Below, in pieces: positions 33,967 to 45,500 of a stretch of DNA of 52,817 nucleotides. The stretch is taken from the NCBI RefSeq assembly GCF_024810105.1, contig NZ_JANUDX010000015.1, positions 1-52,817 of the forward strand, read 5' to 3'. The notes under the pieces were generated by a model. The model saw nothing but the letters and a program-made list of their open reading frames with translations, did not search any database and was not told the DNA's origin. This stretch comes from Stenotrophomonas sp. BIGb0135. Its GTDB lineage: Bacteria > Pseudomonadota > Gammaproteobacteria > Xanthomonadales > Xanthomonadaceae. Within the stretch, counting starts at the first letter, position 1. Each line of letters starts with the position of its first letter. The position numbers and the translations under genes are program-made.

Positions 33967-34280
33967 TTACTGCCCCCTTTCCCTGTTCGGTAAGTGTTGC
34001 TTCCCTGAAAGCGATTCTTTTGCCGCCTGTACAGAAGCGCTTTCTCACACTGCTGCTGCAAGGGTATTGCGTGGACGCCGGCCCGCCAGCAAGCGTTACT
34101 GCCCTCCATTTTCACGCCGTCGTGTTTGACGGAATTTTCGTTGCCTCGCATTAATCGTCCCGAACCGGACATAAACGCTTTCCCAAGCGGAAAACGACAC
34201 CGGCAGGGACGACCAGAACGGCGATGGAGTAAATCCACCGTCACGGTCGGTTTCTGCCCAGAAACGGCGGAGACGCATGT
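33967..34280. promoter_or_regulatory. Divergent region between XRE gene and surface-protein locus, with AAGCG/CGCTT inverted repeats
   Basis: 314 bp without a gene. GAAAGCG (34007-34013) and CGCTTTC (34038-34044) form an inverted repeat; the second overlaps the palindrome AAGCGCTT (34035-34042). A further CGCTTTCCCAAGCG hairpin lies near 34178-34191. These could be operator sites for the divergent XRE protein. The region is AT-richer than the genes around it. Confidence 0.4.
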
Positions 34281-36437
34281 ATGGTTAATGTGAAAGGCGT
34301 GAAAGATTCGTCATTGCGGTGGCAGGCGTTGGCCCTGCTGGCCCTGCTGGCGGTGCTTTCATGCCTGGGTCGGGCACAGGCCCAATCTGCATGCACCGCC
34401 GGCGCCTGCGTCAGTGCGGGGCCGCGCCTGGCCTCGGTCGACTCCACCCAGAGCCCGGTACTGAACCTGCTGTTCGGCGCGCTGCTGCCGGGCACCACCC
34501 TCAACCTGAGCGTGGCCGACTGGAACAACCTGGCCGGTGCCAACATCAACCTCAACGCACTGCTGACCCAGCTCAACGGCGGGGTGGTGGTGAGCGATCC
34601 CAGCCAGGTGCTCAACACCAACATCACCCTCGGCCAGTTGCGCGCGGCGATGGTGCAGGTGCTGCAGGCCGACAACCAGTCCGCGGCCGCCAACGTGCTC
34701 AACGCCCTGCCGCTCGGCGTGGCCGGCGTCACCGGCAGCATCCGCCTGGCCGACATCCTGCAGATCGCCCTCCCCACCGGCTCGCTGGCGACCGTGCGGC
34801 TCAACGTGCTCGACCTGCTCACCGGCGGCGTGCAGCTGTACAACTTCCGCAACGTGCTGACCACGCCAACGCCGATCACCGTCAACACCGCCGCGCTTGG
34901 CCTCAATGGCGTGGCCAACGTGCGCCTGTGGGCGCAGGTGATCGAGCCGCCGGTCTACAACTGCGGTGCAGTGGGTGCGGCGTTCCACAGTGCGGCCATC
35001 CGCATCAAGCTCGATCTGGACCTGGTGCAGGGGCTCAACACCGGCACGCTCAGTGCCGCGCTCAGTGGCCTCAACCTGCTGGGGGTGTCGCTGTCCAACA
35101 CCAGTATCAGCGCCGACGTGCTGCACCTGCAGCTGTATGCCGACGTCGCCCGCGCCGAAGGCTCGATCTCGGCGATCAACCTGGTCGGCAACGCCGTCAC
35201 CCTGCAGGCGCGGCCGGGCCTGGTGAACCTGTACGTCGGGCAGATCAGCGACGCCACGTTCTTCAATCGCAGCACGGTGCTGAGCGACACCGCACTCACC
35301 GCGGCCACGCTGACCTCGCTGAGCGTGCGCGTGCGCGTGTCGGCCAACGTGCTGGGGCTGCTCACGCCGATTGCCGACATCACCATTCCCCTGACGGTCA
35401 GCGTGCGCAGCTACGCCACCGCGACCCCGGGGCTGCAGAGTGCGAGCTTCACCGGGCCGTACCCGCAGACCCGCACGCTGACCGCCGGCACGGTCAGTGC
35501 GGCCACGATGGTGTCCACGCTGGTCAACTCGCTGAGCATCCAGGTGACCAGTGGCAACCCCACCGTGACCCTGCTCGGCGGCATCGCCTTGCCGTTGCCG
35601 GTGGCCGACCTGGTGAATGGCATCGTCAACACCCTGCTGACCCCGATCCGCACCCAGGTCAACGCGCTGGTCACGCCCGTGCTGACCGCGTTGCTGGGCG
35701 GCCTGGTCGACAACCTGCTGGCGCTGCTGGGCATCCGCATCGGCCAGGCGGTGTTCACCGTGGAGGGCATCACCCAGGCGTGCGCGGCCACGCTGCAGCT
35801 GGTCAAGCTGCTGCAGCCGACCAGCGACACCGGCCGCTTCAACCTGTCCATCGCCTACAACGGCAGCACCGTGGGGTCGGCCAGCAACGTCGGTAACAAC
35901 GGCGCCACTGCCGCGGTGATCACCGTGCCCGGTGGCAGCTACGCGCTGGCCGAAGCGGCCGCGGCCGGCACCACGCTCACCCGCTATGCCAGCAGTTGGC
36001 AATGCGTGGACCAGAACAACACGGTGGTGTCCTCCGGCAGTGGCGGCACCTTCACCCTGCAGGCACCGGCGATGACCGCCACCGCGGTAACGCTGGTGTG
36101 CAGCATCACCAACCGCACGCGCCAGGCCGACCTGTCGATCACCAAGACGGACGGCAGCGGCAGCTACACGCCGGGCGGCACCGCCACGTACACGCTGCTG
36201 GTGCGCAACGACGGCCCCGATCCGGTCACCAATGCGGTGGTCACCGACAGCCTGCCCAACGGCACCACGCTGCGCGGCGCATGGACCTGCAGCGCCAGCA
36301 GTGGAAGTGCCTGCGCGGCCGCCAGCGGCGGCGCGGTCGGTGGCAACGCGGTCAACGTCGGCGTGACTCTGATCAACGGCGGACAGGCAACGATCAGCGT
36401 ACCGGTCAGCTTCAGCAACAGTCCCGGCGCGTATTAG
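34281..36437 (+). CDS. Secreted beta-rich surface protein ending in a truncated DUF11 domain
   Basis: 718 aa from ATG 34281 (GGAG 8 bases upstream). Signal peptide about 1-35 (WQALALLALLAVLSCLGRAQA). Residues 40-500 are Leu/Asn/Thr-rich with regular strand patterns and few charges, rich in LNxLLTxLNGG and NVLDLLTGG words; no family recognised. Residues about 500-610 (VKLLQPTSDTGRFNLSIAYN...VTLVCSITN) look like a prealbumin-like module. Residues 612-718 are a DUF11 domain (RQADLSITKTDGSGSYTPGG, DSLPNGTTLRGAWTC) that stops after SFSNSPGAY, before the usual last strand. The missing strand is found at the mature N-terminus of the next gene product. Probably exported and held at the surface with the giant protein. 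Confidence 0.82.
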   Translation: MVNVKGVKDSSLRWQALALLALLAVLSCLGRAQAQSACTAGACVSAGPRLASVDSTQSPVLNLLFGALLPGTTLNLSVADWNNLAGANINLNALLTQLNGGVVVSDPSQVLNTNITLGQLRAAMVQVLQADNQSAAANVLNALPLGVAGVTGSIRLADILQIALPTGSLATVRLNVLDLLTGGVQLYNFRNVLTTPTPITVNTAALGLNGVANVRLWAQVIEPPVYNCGAVGAAFHSAAIRIKLDLDLVQGLNTGTLSAALSGLNLLGVSLSNTSISADVLHLQLYADVARAEGSISAINLVGNAVTLQARPGLVNLYVGQISDATFFNRSTVLSDTALTAATLTSLSVRVRVSANVLGLLTPIADITIPLTVSVRSYATATPGLQSASFTGPYPQTRTLTAGTVSAATMVSTLVNSLSIQVTSGNPTVTLLGGIALPLPVADLVNGIVNTLLTPIRTQVNALVTPVLTALLGGLVDNLLALLGIRIGQAVFTVEGITQACAATLQLVKLLQPTSDTGRFNLSIAYNGSTVGSASNVGNNGATAAVITVPGGSYALAEAAAAGTTLTRYASSWQCVDQNNTVVSSGSGGTFTLQAPAMTATAVTLVCSITNRTRQADLSITKTDGSGSYTPGGTATYTLLVRNDGPDPVTNAVVTDSLPNGTTLRGAWTCSASSGSACAAASGGAVGGNAVNVGVTLINGGQATISVPVSFSNSPGAY

Positions 36438-36444
36438 CGCCGGG
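36423..36444. other. Hairpin spanning the stop codon of the 718-aa gene
   Basis: CCCGGCGC-GTATTA-GCGCCGGG: a perfect 8-bp GC stem whose loop contains the first two bases of the TAG stop. No T tract follows, so it is not a classical terminator, but it could slow transcription or translation before the giant gene. Confidence 0.6.
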
Positions 36445-36457
36445 TGCAGCAGCGTGG

Positions 36458-36479
36458 GTAGCGCAGGCAATGCCCTGCG
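36458..36479 (+). repeat. GTAG-type REP-like element in the split between the two surface-protein genes
   Basis: GTAG followed directly by CGCAGGCAATGCCCTGCG, a hairpin with one bulged base. It fits the GTAG-plus-palindrome plan of the other REP elements in this window. It lies within the 228-bp in-frame segment that separates the two halves of a DUF11 domain. Confidence 0.6.
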
Positions 36480-36551
36480 TGGGGATGGGATGGACCACCA
36501 GAGCCGAACGGACCCGTGCAGGGGGCGTCGGCCGCATTCGAGGATGAGCGC

Positions 36552-39500
36552 ATGGCAGCAACGGGCACGCACCGCAGGGCAGGCATGGCGTCGGCCAGCA
36601 TCGCGTATGCGGTGAGCCTGCTGTCCCTGCTGCTGTCGCCGCCGCTGCTGGCGCAGAGCTACCCCAATCCACTCAACAACACCGCCACGGTGACCGCACC
36701 GACCGACGTGGCCGATCCCACGCCGGGCAACAACAGCGCCACCGACACCAATGCCCTGGCATTGCAGGCGCAGTTGAGCGTGACCAAGAGCCTGCTCAGT
36801 GCCACGCCGGTGGCCGCCGGCGGCGCGGTGCAGTACCGCATCCAGGTCAGCAACGCGGGGCCGTCGGTGGCCTCGGCGGTCGCGGTGGTCGACAGCGTGT
36901 CGCCGCTGCTTGCCAACGTGACCTGGACCTGCCAGCCCGGCACGGGCGCATCCGCGTGCGCGCAGGCCAGCGGCACCGGCAATGCGATCAACGTGCAGGT
37001 CAATGTCGCCGTCGGCGACAGCGTGGTGCTGCTGGTCAATGGCACCGCGCCCACCAGCACCCCGGCCACGGTGCCGGCCAACAGCGTGTCGCTGGTGCTG
37101 CCCACCGGCACCACCGACCCGACCCCGGGCGACAACAGCGCCACCACGCCGGCGGTACCGGTGCAGGCCAATGCACTGATCGCCAACAACGATACCTTCG
37201 CCACCGCGATCTCCTCGGCCACCGGCGGCAGCACGCCCACGGTGCTGGCCAATGACACCCTCAACGGTGCGCCGGTGAACGGTGCCACCCTGATCATCGC
37301 GCTGCAGAACGCGCCGGCCGGGTTCACCATCAACAGCGCCGGCGTGATCACGGTGCCTGCCGGTGCCACCGCCGGCGCCACCACGCTGACCTACCAGATC
37401 TGCGAAAACACCTCGCCGACCAACTGCGCCACGGCCACGGCCAGCCTCATCATCGGCCCGACGGCGGTGAACGACAGCTTCAACGCCACCGGTGGCGCGC
37501 CATCGTTCAGCGGCACCGTGGCCAGCAACGACAACGCCCCGGCCGGTGCGGTGTTCAGCGCCATCGGCACGCCGCCGGCCGGCCTCACCGTGAGCAGCAA
37601 CGGTAGCTTCGTCTATGCGCCGGCCGGTGGCATCGTCAGCGCCAGCGCGTTCCAGTACCAGGTGTGCCTGCCGGCACCGGATGGCAGCGTGTGCGCCACC
37701 GCGACCGCCTCGATCGTGGTCAATGCCAACGCCCTGGTGGCCGCCGACGACACCTTCACCACGCCCTTGCCCGCCGGCGCGGGCGGGCTCACCCCGAGCG
37801 TGCTGGCCAATGACACCTTCAACGGTGGCGCGGTGCCGCAGGCACAGGTGACGATGAGCCTGGTGGGGGCGCCGACCGGCTTTGCCATCACCGGCAACGG
37901 TGCCATCCAGGAGCCGGCCACCGCGGCCGCCGGCCCGCTGGCGCTGACCTACCGCTTCTGCGAAAACGCGCTGCCGGCCAACTGTGCAACGGCCACCGCG
38001 AACCTGGTGGTGAGTCCCGACGCGGTCAACGACACGGTGACCACGCCCGGTGGCGGCCAACCGGCCACCGGCAGCCTGGCCGGCAACGACAACATCGCCA
38101 GCGGATCGGCCTACACGCTGGGCACCGCGCCCACCCGTGGCACCGCGGTGGTCAATCCCGATGGCACCTTCACCTACACGCCGACCAACGCCAACACCGG
38201 GCCGGACTCCTTCACCTACCAGGTGTGCCTGCCCGCGCCGAACGCGACCGTCTGCGATACCGCCACGGTCAGCGTGAACGTGCAGGCCAACCAGATCGCC
38301 GCGGTCAACGACGTGTTCGCCACGCCGCTGCAGCCAGGCACCACCACCACGATCAGCCTGCTCGGTAACGACACGCTCAACGGTGCGGCGGTCCTGCCCG
38401 CCGCGGTCACCGTGGCCCTTACCGGTGCCCCGGCCAACTACACCGTCAACGCGGCCGGGCAGATCTCGGTGCCGGCGGGTGCGGCGGCCGGCGCGGTGAG
38501 CTTCGGTTATCAGATCTGTGAACTGGCCGCGTCGAGCAACTGCGCCACCGCCAACGTGCAACTGGTGGTCGCGCCCGATGCGGTCGACGACACCTTTGCC
38601 GCCACGGCCGGCATCGCCCTGGCGGGCAGTGTCGCCGGCAACGACAACGTGCCGGTGGGCGCACAATTCAGCCTGCTGGCGGTGGCCGCGCACGGCACGG
38701 TGGCGTTCAATGCCGATGGCAGCTTCAGCTACACCGCGCAGTCTGCCTATACCGGGCCGGACACCTTCCGCTACCAGGTGTGCCTGCCCGCACCGAATGC
38801 CGGTGTCTGCGATGCGGCCACTGCCACGATCAACGTCAGCCCGGGTGCGATCGTCGCGGGGAATGATGATTTCAGTGGCACGCCGTTGACCGGCGCGGGC
38901 GGCCTGACCGCCAGCGTGCTCGGCAACGACACCCTCAATGGCGTCGCGATCCAGCCGGCGCAGGCCACGCTGTCGCTGATCAACGCGCCGCCGGCCGGCT
39001 ACACGCTCGAGCCGAACGGCCAGCTGCAGGTGCCTGCCGGCGCCCCGGCCGGCCCCATCAGCCTGACCTACCAGCTGTGCCAGGCCGGGACCAGCAACTG
39101 CGCCACGGCCAGCATCGCCGTGGTGATCGCCCCGGATGCAGTGGCCGATGCCTACACCACGCAGGTGGCCACGCCGGTCAGCGGCAACGTGGCAGTGAAC
39201 GACAACGTCGCCGTCGGCACCACGTATGCGGTGTCCGGCGCCACGCCTGCCGGGCTGCTGTTCAACGCCGATGGCAACTTCACCTACACCCCGCCGGCGC
39301 AGTACACCGGCACCACCACGTTCACCTACCAGGCCTGCCTGGCCGCGCCGTTGGCCACCGTGTGCGATACCGCCACGGTCACGCTCAACGTCAATGCCGG
39401 CACCCTGGTCGCCAACGACGATGATTTCCGCAGCGCGATCCTCAATCCCGCCACGGGCGGCACCACCAACAGCGTGCTCGGCAACGACACCATCAATGGC

Positions 39501-42500
39501 GCGATCCCGCCGGCGCCGGCCCAGGTGATCCTGAGCCTGATCGGTGCGCCGGCCGGCTACGTGATCAACGGCAACGGCACGCTGTCGATCCCCGGTGGTG
39601 CAGCGGCGGGCGCGGTGGGCTTCACCTACCAGCTGTGCGAAGCGGCATTGCCCGGCAACTGCGATACCGCAGCGGTGCAGCTGCTGCTGGCGCCGGTGGC
39701 GGTCAATGACACGGTCAGCACGGCCGTCGGCGTGGCGGTGAGCGGTAGCGTGGCCGCCAACGACAACGTGCCGGCCAATGCGGGCTTCAGCCTGAGTGGC
39801 GCCGCCCCGGCCGGGCTGGTGTTCACTCCGGATGGCAGCTTCACCTACACGCCGCCGGCAGGTTCGCAGGGGCCGGTGACGTTCGCGTACCAGGCGTGCC
39901 TGCCGGCACCGGACACCGCCGTCTGCGCGGGTGCCACGGTCACCGTCAACGTCAACGCCGGCACGCTGGTCGGCAACGATGACGACTTCCGCGGCACCCC
40001 GATCAATCCCGCCACCGGCGGCAGCACCGCGTCGGTGCTGGGCAACGACAGCCTCAACGGCACGGTGCCGCCGGCCTCGGCCGATGTGCTGCTGAGCCTG
40101 GTCGGTGCGCCGGCGGGCTACACCCTGCTTGCCGATGGCACCCTGACCATCGGCAGCGGTGTGCCGGCCGGTGCGGTGACGCTCACCTACCAGCTATGCG
40201 AAGCGGCGCTGCCTGGCAACTGCGATTCGGCCCAGGTCCAACTGCTGGTCGCTCCGCTGGCGACCGCCGATGTGTTCTCCACGCCGGCCGGGCAGTTGCT
40301 GGCCGGCAATGTCGGCAGCAACGACAACGCGCCGGCCGGCGCGGTGTTCACGCTGACCGCAGCGGCGCCGACCGGTCTGCAGTTCGGGCCCGATGGCAGC
40401 TTCCTCTACACCCCGCCGGTCGGGTTCACCGGCCCGGTCGCCTTCACCTACCAGGTCTGCCTGCCCGCACCGGACGGCGCCCAATGCAGCACCGCCACCG
40501 CCACCCTCAACGTCAACGCCGGCACCCTGGTGGCGCTGGACGACGACTTCAGTGCCACGCCGCTTGCGCCCGGCGGCGGCAGTGCCACCAGCGTGCTGCT
40601 CAACGACAGTCTCAACGGCAGCACGCCACCGGCTGCCGGCAGCGTGCTGCTCAGCCTGGTCGGTGCCCCGGCCGGCTACACGCTCGATGCCAACGGCCTG
40701 CTGCAGGTGCCTGCCGGTGCCGCCGGCGGCGCGACGGTGCTCACCTACCAGATCTGCGAAGCGGTGCTGCCCAGCAACTGCGCCAGCGCGACCATCCGCC
40801 TGGTGGTGACTCCCTCGGCCAGCAATGATGCCTATTCAACGGCGGCAGGGCAGGCGCTCAACGGCAACGTGGGCGACAACGACAACGTGCCGGCGGGCGC
40901 GGTGTTCAGCGTCACCGGCAGCGTGCCGGCCGGGCTGTCGTTCACCCCGTCGGGCAGCTTCAGCTACGTGCCGCCGGTCGGCGTCGCCACGCCGGTGACC
41001 TTCACCTACCAGGTGTGCCTGCCCGCGCCGAACGCGGCCCTGTGTGCCACCGCCAGCGCCAGCATCGCCATCAGCGTGGGCACGCTGGCCGCCAACAACG
41101 ATGATTTCAGCACGACCCCGATCAACCCGGTCACCGGCGGCAGCACCACCTCGGTGCTGGCCAACGATGCGCTCAACGCGGCGACGCCGCCGGCCGTGGC
41201 CGATGTGCAGTTGACGCTGGTAGGGGCGCCGGCCGGGCTGGCGATCACCGACGAAGGCGCGGTGACGGTTGCGCCGGGCACCCCTGCGGGGGTGAAGAAC
41301 CTGACCTACCAGCTGTGTGAAGCGGTGGCGCCGGGCAACTGCGCCATCGCCACGGTCCGCCTGGTGGTCGCGCCGTCCGCGCTGGACGATGCGCTGTCCA
41401 CGCCGGCCGGGCAGGCACTGAGCGGCTCGGTGGCCAGCAACGACAACGCGCCGGCGGGGGCACAGTTCACGGTGCTCAATCTCCCGCCGGCCAACCTCGC
41501 GCTGGCGGCCGACGGTACCTTCAGCTACACGCCACCGGCCGGCTTCACCGGGGCCATCACCTTCGATTATCGGGTCTGCCTGCCCGCACCGGATGCGGCG
41601 GCATGCGCCACCGCGACCGCGACGATCAACGTCAACAGCGGCACCCTGGTCGCGGTCGACGACAGCTTCGCCACGCCGCTCGCGCCGGGTGCCGCGTCGC
41701 CGTCCGTGCTGGCCAACGACACCCTCAACGGCGCCACGCCACTGCCCGCCGAGGTGCAGCTGTCGCTGGTCGGCGCACCGACCGGCATTGCGATCGCCGC
41801 TGATGGCACGGTCACCGTCGCGGCTGGCACGGCGGCCGGTGCCACCACGCTCACCTACCAGATCTGCGAAGCGGCCGCGTCGACCAACTGCGCCACCGCC
41901 AGCATCGCGCTGGTGGTCGCCCCGGCGCCGGCCGACGATGCCTTCACCGTGCAGGCCGGGCAGACGCTCAGCGGCAACGTGTCCGGCAACGACAACATGC
42001 CGATCGGTGCGCTCTACACGCTGCAGGGCACGCCGCCGGCAGGCGTGACCTTCGCTGCCGACGGCAGCTTCACCTATGCGCCGCCGGCCGGCACCACCAG
42101 TCCGGCCAGCTTCGTCTACCAGGCCTGCCTGCCGGCGCCGAACAGCGCCGTGTGCGGCACCGCGACCGCGACGTTGAACATCAACAATGGCCTGCTGGTG
42201 CCCGCCGACGACAGCTTCGGTGCGATCGCACCCGGGGGCAGCACGCCCAGCGTGCTCGGCAACGACGCGCTCAACGGCGTCACCCCGCCCGCCGCCGCCA
42301 GCGTGTCGCTGTCGCTGGTCGGTGCACCGGCCGGCTTCACCCTCAATCCCAACGGCACGCTGACCGTCGCGGCCAATGCGCCGACGGGCGCCAACGCGCT
42401 GGTCTACCAGATCTGCGAAACCGCGGCCGCCAACAACTGCGCCATCGCCAACATCGCGCTGGTGGTGGGCCCGACGCCGGTCGACGATGCGATCACGGTC

Positions 42501-45500
42501 CAGTCCGGCCAGCCCAACAGCGGCAACGTATCGGGCAACGACGCCATGCCCGCCGGCTCCAGCTGGAGCGTGGCATCGCCGCCGCAGGGCCTGGTGTTCA
42601 ACAGCAACGGCAGCTTCACCTACACGCCGCCGGCCGGCACCATCGGCCCGGTCACCTTCGCCTACCAGGCCTGCCTGCCGGCACCGGATGCCGCGGTGTG
42701 CGGCACGGCGACCGCGACCTTGACCATCAGCGTCAATGCGGTGGTGGCCAACGACGACACCTTCGCCGCCCCGGTCAGCGTCGGCGCGGACACGCCCAGC
42801 GTGCTGGCCAACGATTCGCTCAACGGGGTGACCCCGCCTGCGTCGGCCAGCGTGCAGCTGCTGCTGGTCGGTGCGCCGGCCGGCTACGTGATCAACAACG
42901 ACGGTACCGTGCAGGTGCCGGCCGGAGTGACTGCCGGGGCCACGCTGCTGACCTACCAGGTGTGCGAGGCCGCCTCGCCGACCAACTGCGATACCGCCAC
43001 GATCCGCTTCGTGGTCACGCCGATGCCGCAGAACGATGCGTTCGCGGTGCAGGCGGGCGGCACGATCGCCAGCGGCAGCGTTGCCAGCAACGACAGCATG
43101 CCGGCCGGGTCGAGCTGGGCCGTGCAGGGCACGCCGCCGAACGGGCTGGTGTTCAACACCGACGGCAGCTTCAGTTACACCCCGCCGGTGGGCACCGCCG
43201 GCGCGATCACCTTCACCTACCAGGCTTGCCTGCCCGCGCCCAATGCGGGGGTGTGCGGCCTGGCCACGGCCACCGTGAACGTCAACCTGGGCACGCTGGT
43301 CGCCGGCGATGACAGCTTCGTCGGCATCGCCCCGGGCGCAGCCACGCCCAGCGTGCTGGGCAACGATGCGCTCAACAGCGTGACCCCGCCCGCACCGGGC
43401 AGCGTGCAGTTGAGCCTGGTCGGTGCACCCACCGGTTACGGCATCGCCACCGACGGCACGATCAGCGTTCCGCTGACGGTCACCTCTGGCCCGGCCACGC
43501 TGACCTACCAGATCTGCGAAACCGCGGCGCCGTCCAACTGCGATACCGCCACGGTATCGCTGGTGATCGCGCCCGCACCGCAGGACGATGCGTATGCGGT
43601 GCAGGTCGGCGGCACCCTCAGCAACGGCACTGTCGGCGCCAACGACAGCCTGCCCACCGGGTCCACGTGGGCGGTGCAGGGCGCCGCGCCGGCCGGCCTG
43701 GCGTTCAACGCGGACGGCACGTTCACCTATACGCCGCCGCTGGGCACCACCGGCCCGGTGACGTTCACCTACCAGGCCTGCCTGCCCGCGCCCAATGCCG
43801 CGCTGTGCAACACCGCCACGGTCACGCTCAACGTCAACACCGGTACGCTGGTGGCCGTTGACGACACCCTCAGCGGCATCGTCGCCGGCGGTACGTCCGG
43901 CACCAGCGTGCTGGCCAACGACACGCTCAACGCGGTCAGCCCGCCCGCACCGGGCGACGTGCAGCTGAGCCTGGTGGGCGCGCCGTCCGGCTTCACCATC
44001 AGCGCCGCCGGCACCATCAGCGTGGCCACCGGCGTGGTGTCGGGCAGCACCACGCTCACCTACCAGATCTGCGAGACGGCGGCGCCGAGCAACTGCGACA
44101 CCGCCACCGTCACCGTGATCGTCACCCCGACGCCGCAGGACGACGCGTTCACCGTGCAGGCCGGGCAGACCCTGGCCAACAGCGTGGCCGGCAATGACAG
44201 CATGCCGGTCGGTGCGACGTTCGCCGTGCAGGGCCCGCTGCCGACCGGCCTGGTGTTCAATCCGGACGGGTCGTTCACCTATGCACCGGGCGTCGGCACG
44301 CCGAGCCCGGTCACCTTCACCTACCAGGCCTGCCTGCCGGCGCCGACGTCCCTGTGTGCCCCGGCCAACGTCACCCTCAACATCGCCAATGGCACCCTGC
44401 TTGCCGGCAACGACACCCTGAGTGGCGTGGCGCCGGGCACCACCTCGGCCGCCAGCGTGCTGGCCAACGACAGCCTCAACGGGGTCTCGCCGCCGGCACC
44501 GGCCAGCGTGGTGCTCAGCCTGGTCGGCGCGCCGGCCGGGTTTGCGATCACACCCAGCGGCACCCTCAGCGTGGCCACCGGCGTCAGTGCCGGGCCCACC
44601 ACGCTGACCTACCAGGTCTGCGAAGCGGCGGCGCCGGGCAACTGTGCCACCGCCAGCGTCACCGTGATCGTCAGCCCGACCCCGCAGAACGACGCGTTCT
44701 CGGTGCAGGCCGGGCAGACGCTGAGCAACAGCGTGGCCAGCAACGACAGCATGCCGGCCGGCTCGACCTGGGCGGTGCAGGGCACGCCGCCAGCGGGGCT
44801 CACGTTCGCGACCGACGGCAGCTTCACCTACACCCCGCCGGTCGGCGCGGTGTCGCCGGTGGGCTTCACCTACCAGACCTGCCTGCCCGCCCCGAACAAC
44901 AGCCTGTGCGCCATCGCGACGGTCACCTTGAACGTCAACAACGGCACGTTGAGCGCCGGCGATGACAGCCTGGTCGGCGTATTGCCCGGCGCGACCACGG
45001 CCACCAGCGTGCTCGCCAACGACAGCCTCAATGGCGTATCGCCGCCGGCCGCCGGCGATGTGATCCTGAGCCTGGTCGGCGCACCGGGTGGCTTCACCCT
45101 CAATCCCGACGGCACCGTCAGCGTCGGCAGTGGGGTGACGTCTGGCCCGACCACGGTCACCTACCAGATCTGCGAAGCGGCCGCGCCGTCCAACTGCGAT
45201 ACCGCCAGCGTCACCGTGGTGGTGACCCCCGCACCGCAGAACGATGCCTTTGCCGTGCAGGCCGGGCAGACCCTGGCCAACAGCGTGGCCAGCAATGACA
45301 ACACCCCGCCCGGCGCGCTCTACACCCTGCAGGACACTGCGCCGAGCGGGCTGCTGTTCAACCCCGATGGCAGCTTCAGCTACACCCCCGCCATCGGCGT
45401 GATTGGTCCAGTGAGCGTGGCCTACCAGGTCTGCCTGCCGGCCCCGAACGCCAGCCTGTGCGGTCGGGCGATCATCACCATCAACATCAACAACGGCCAG

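Noticed and set aside
34359..38693. Minus-strand open frame of 1444 codons opposite the 718-aa gene and the start of the giant gene
   Set aside because: Same cause: high third-position GC keeps the antisense frame open. The product is low complexity and spans two genes.
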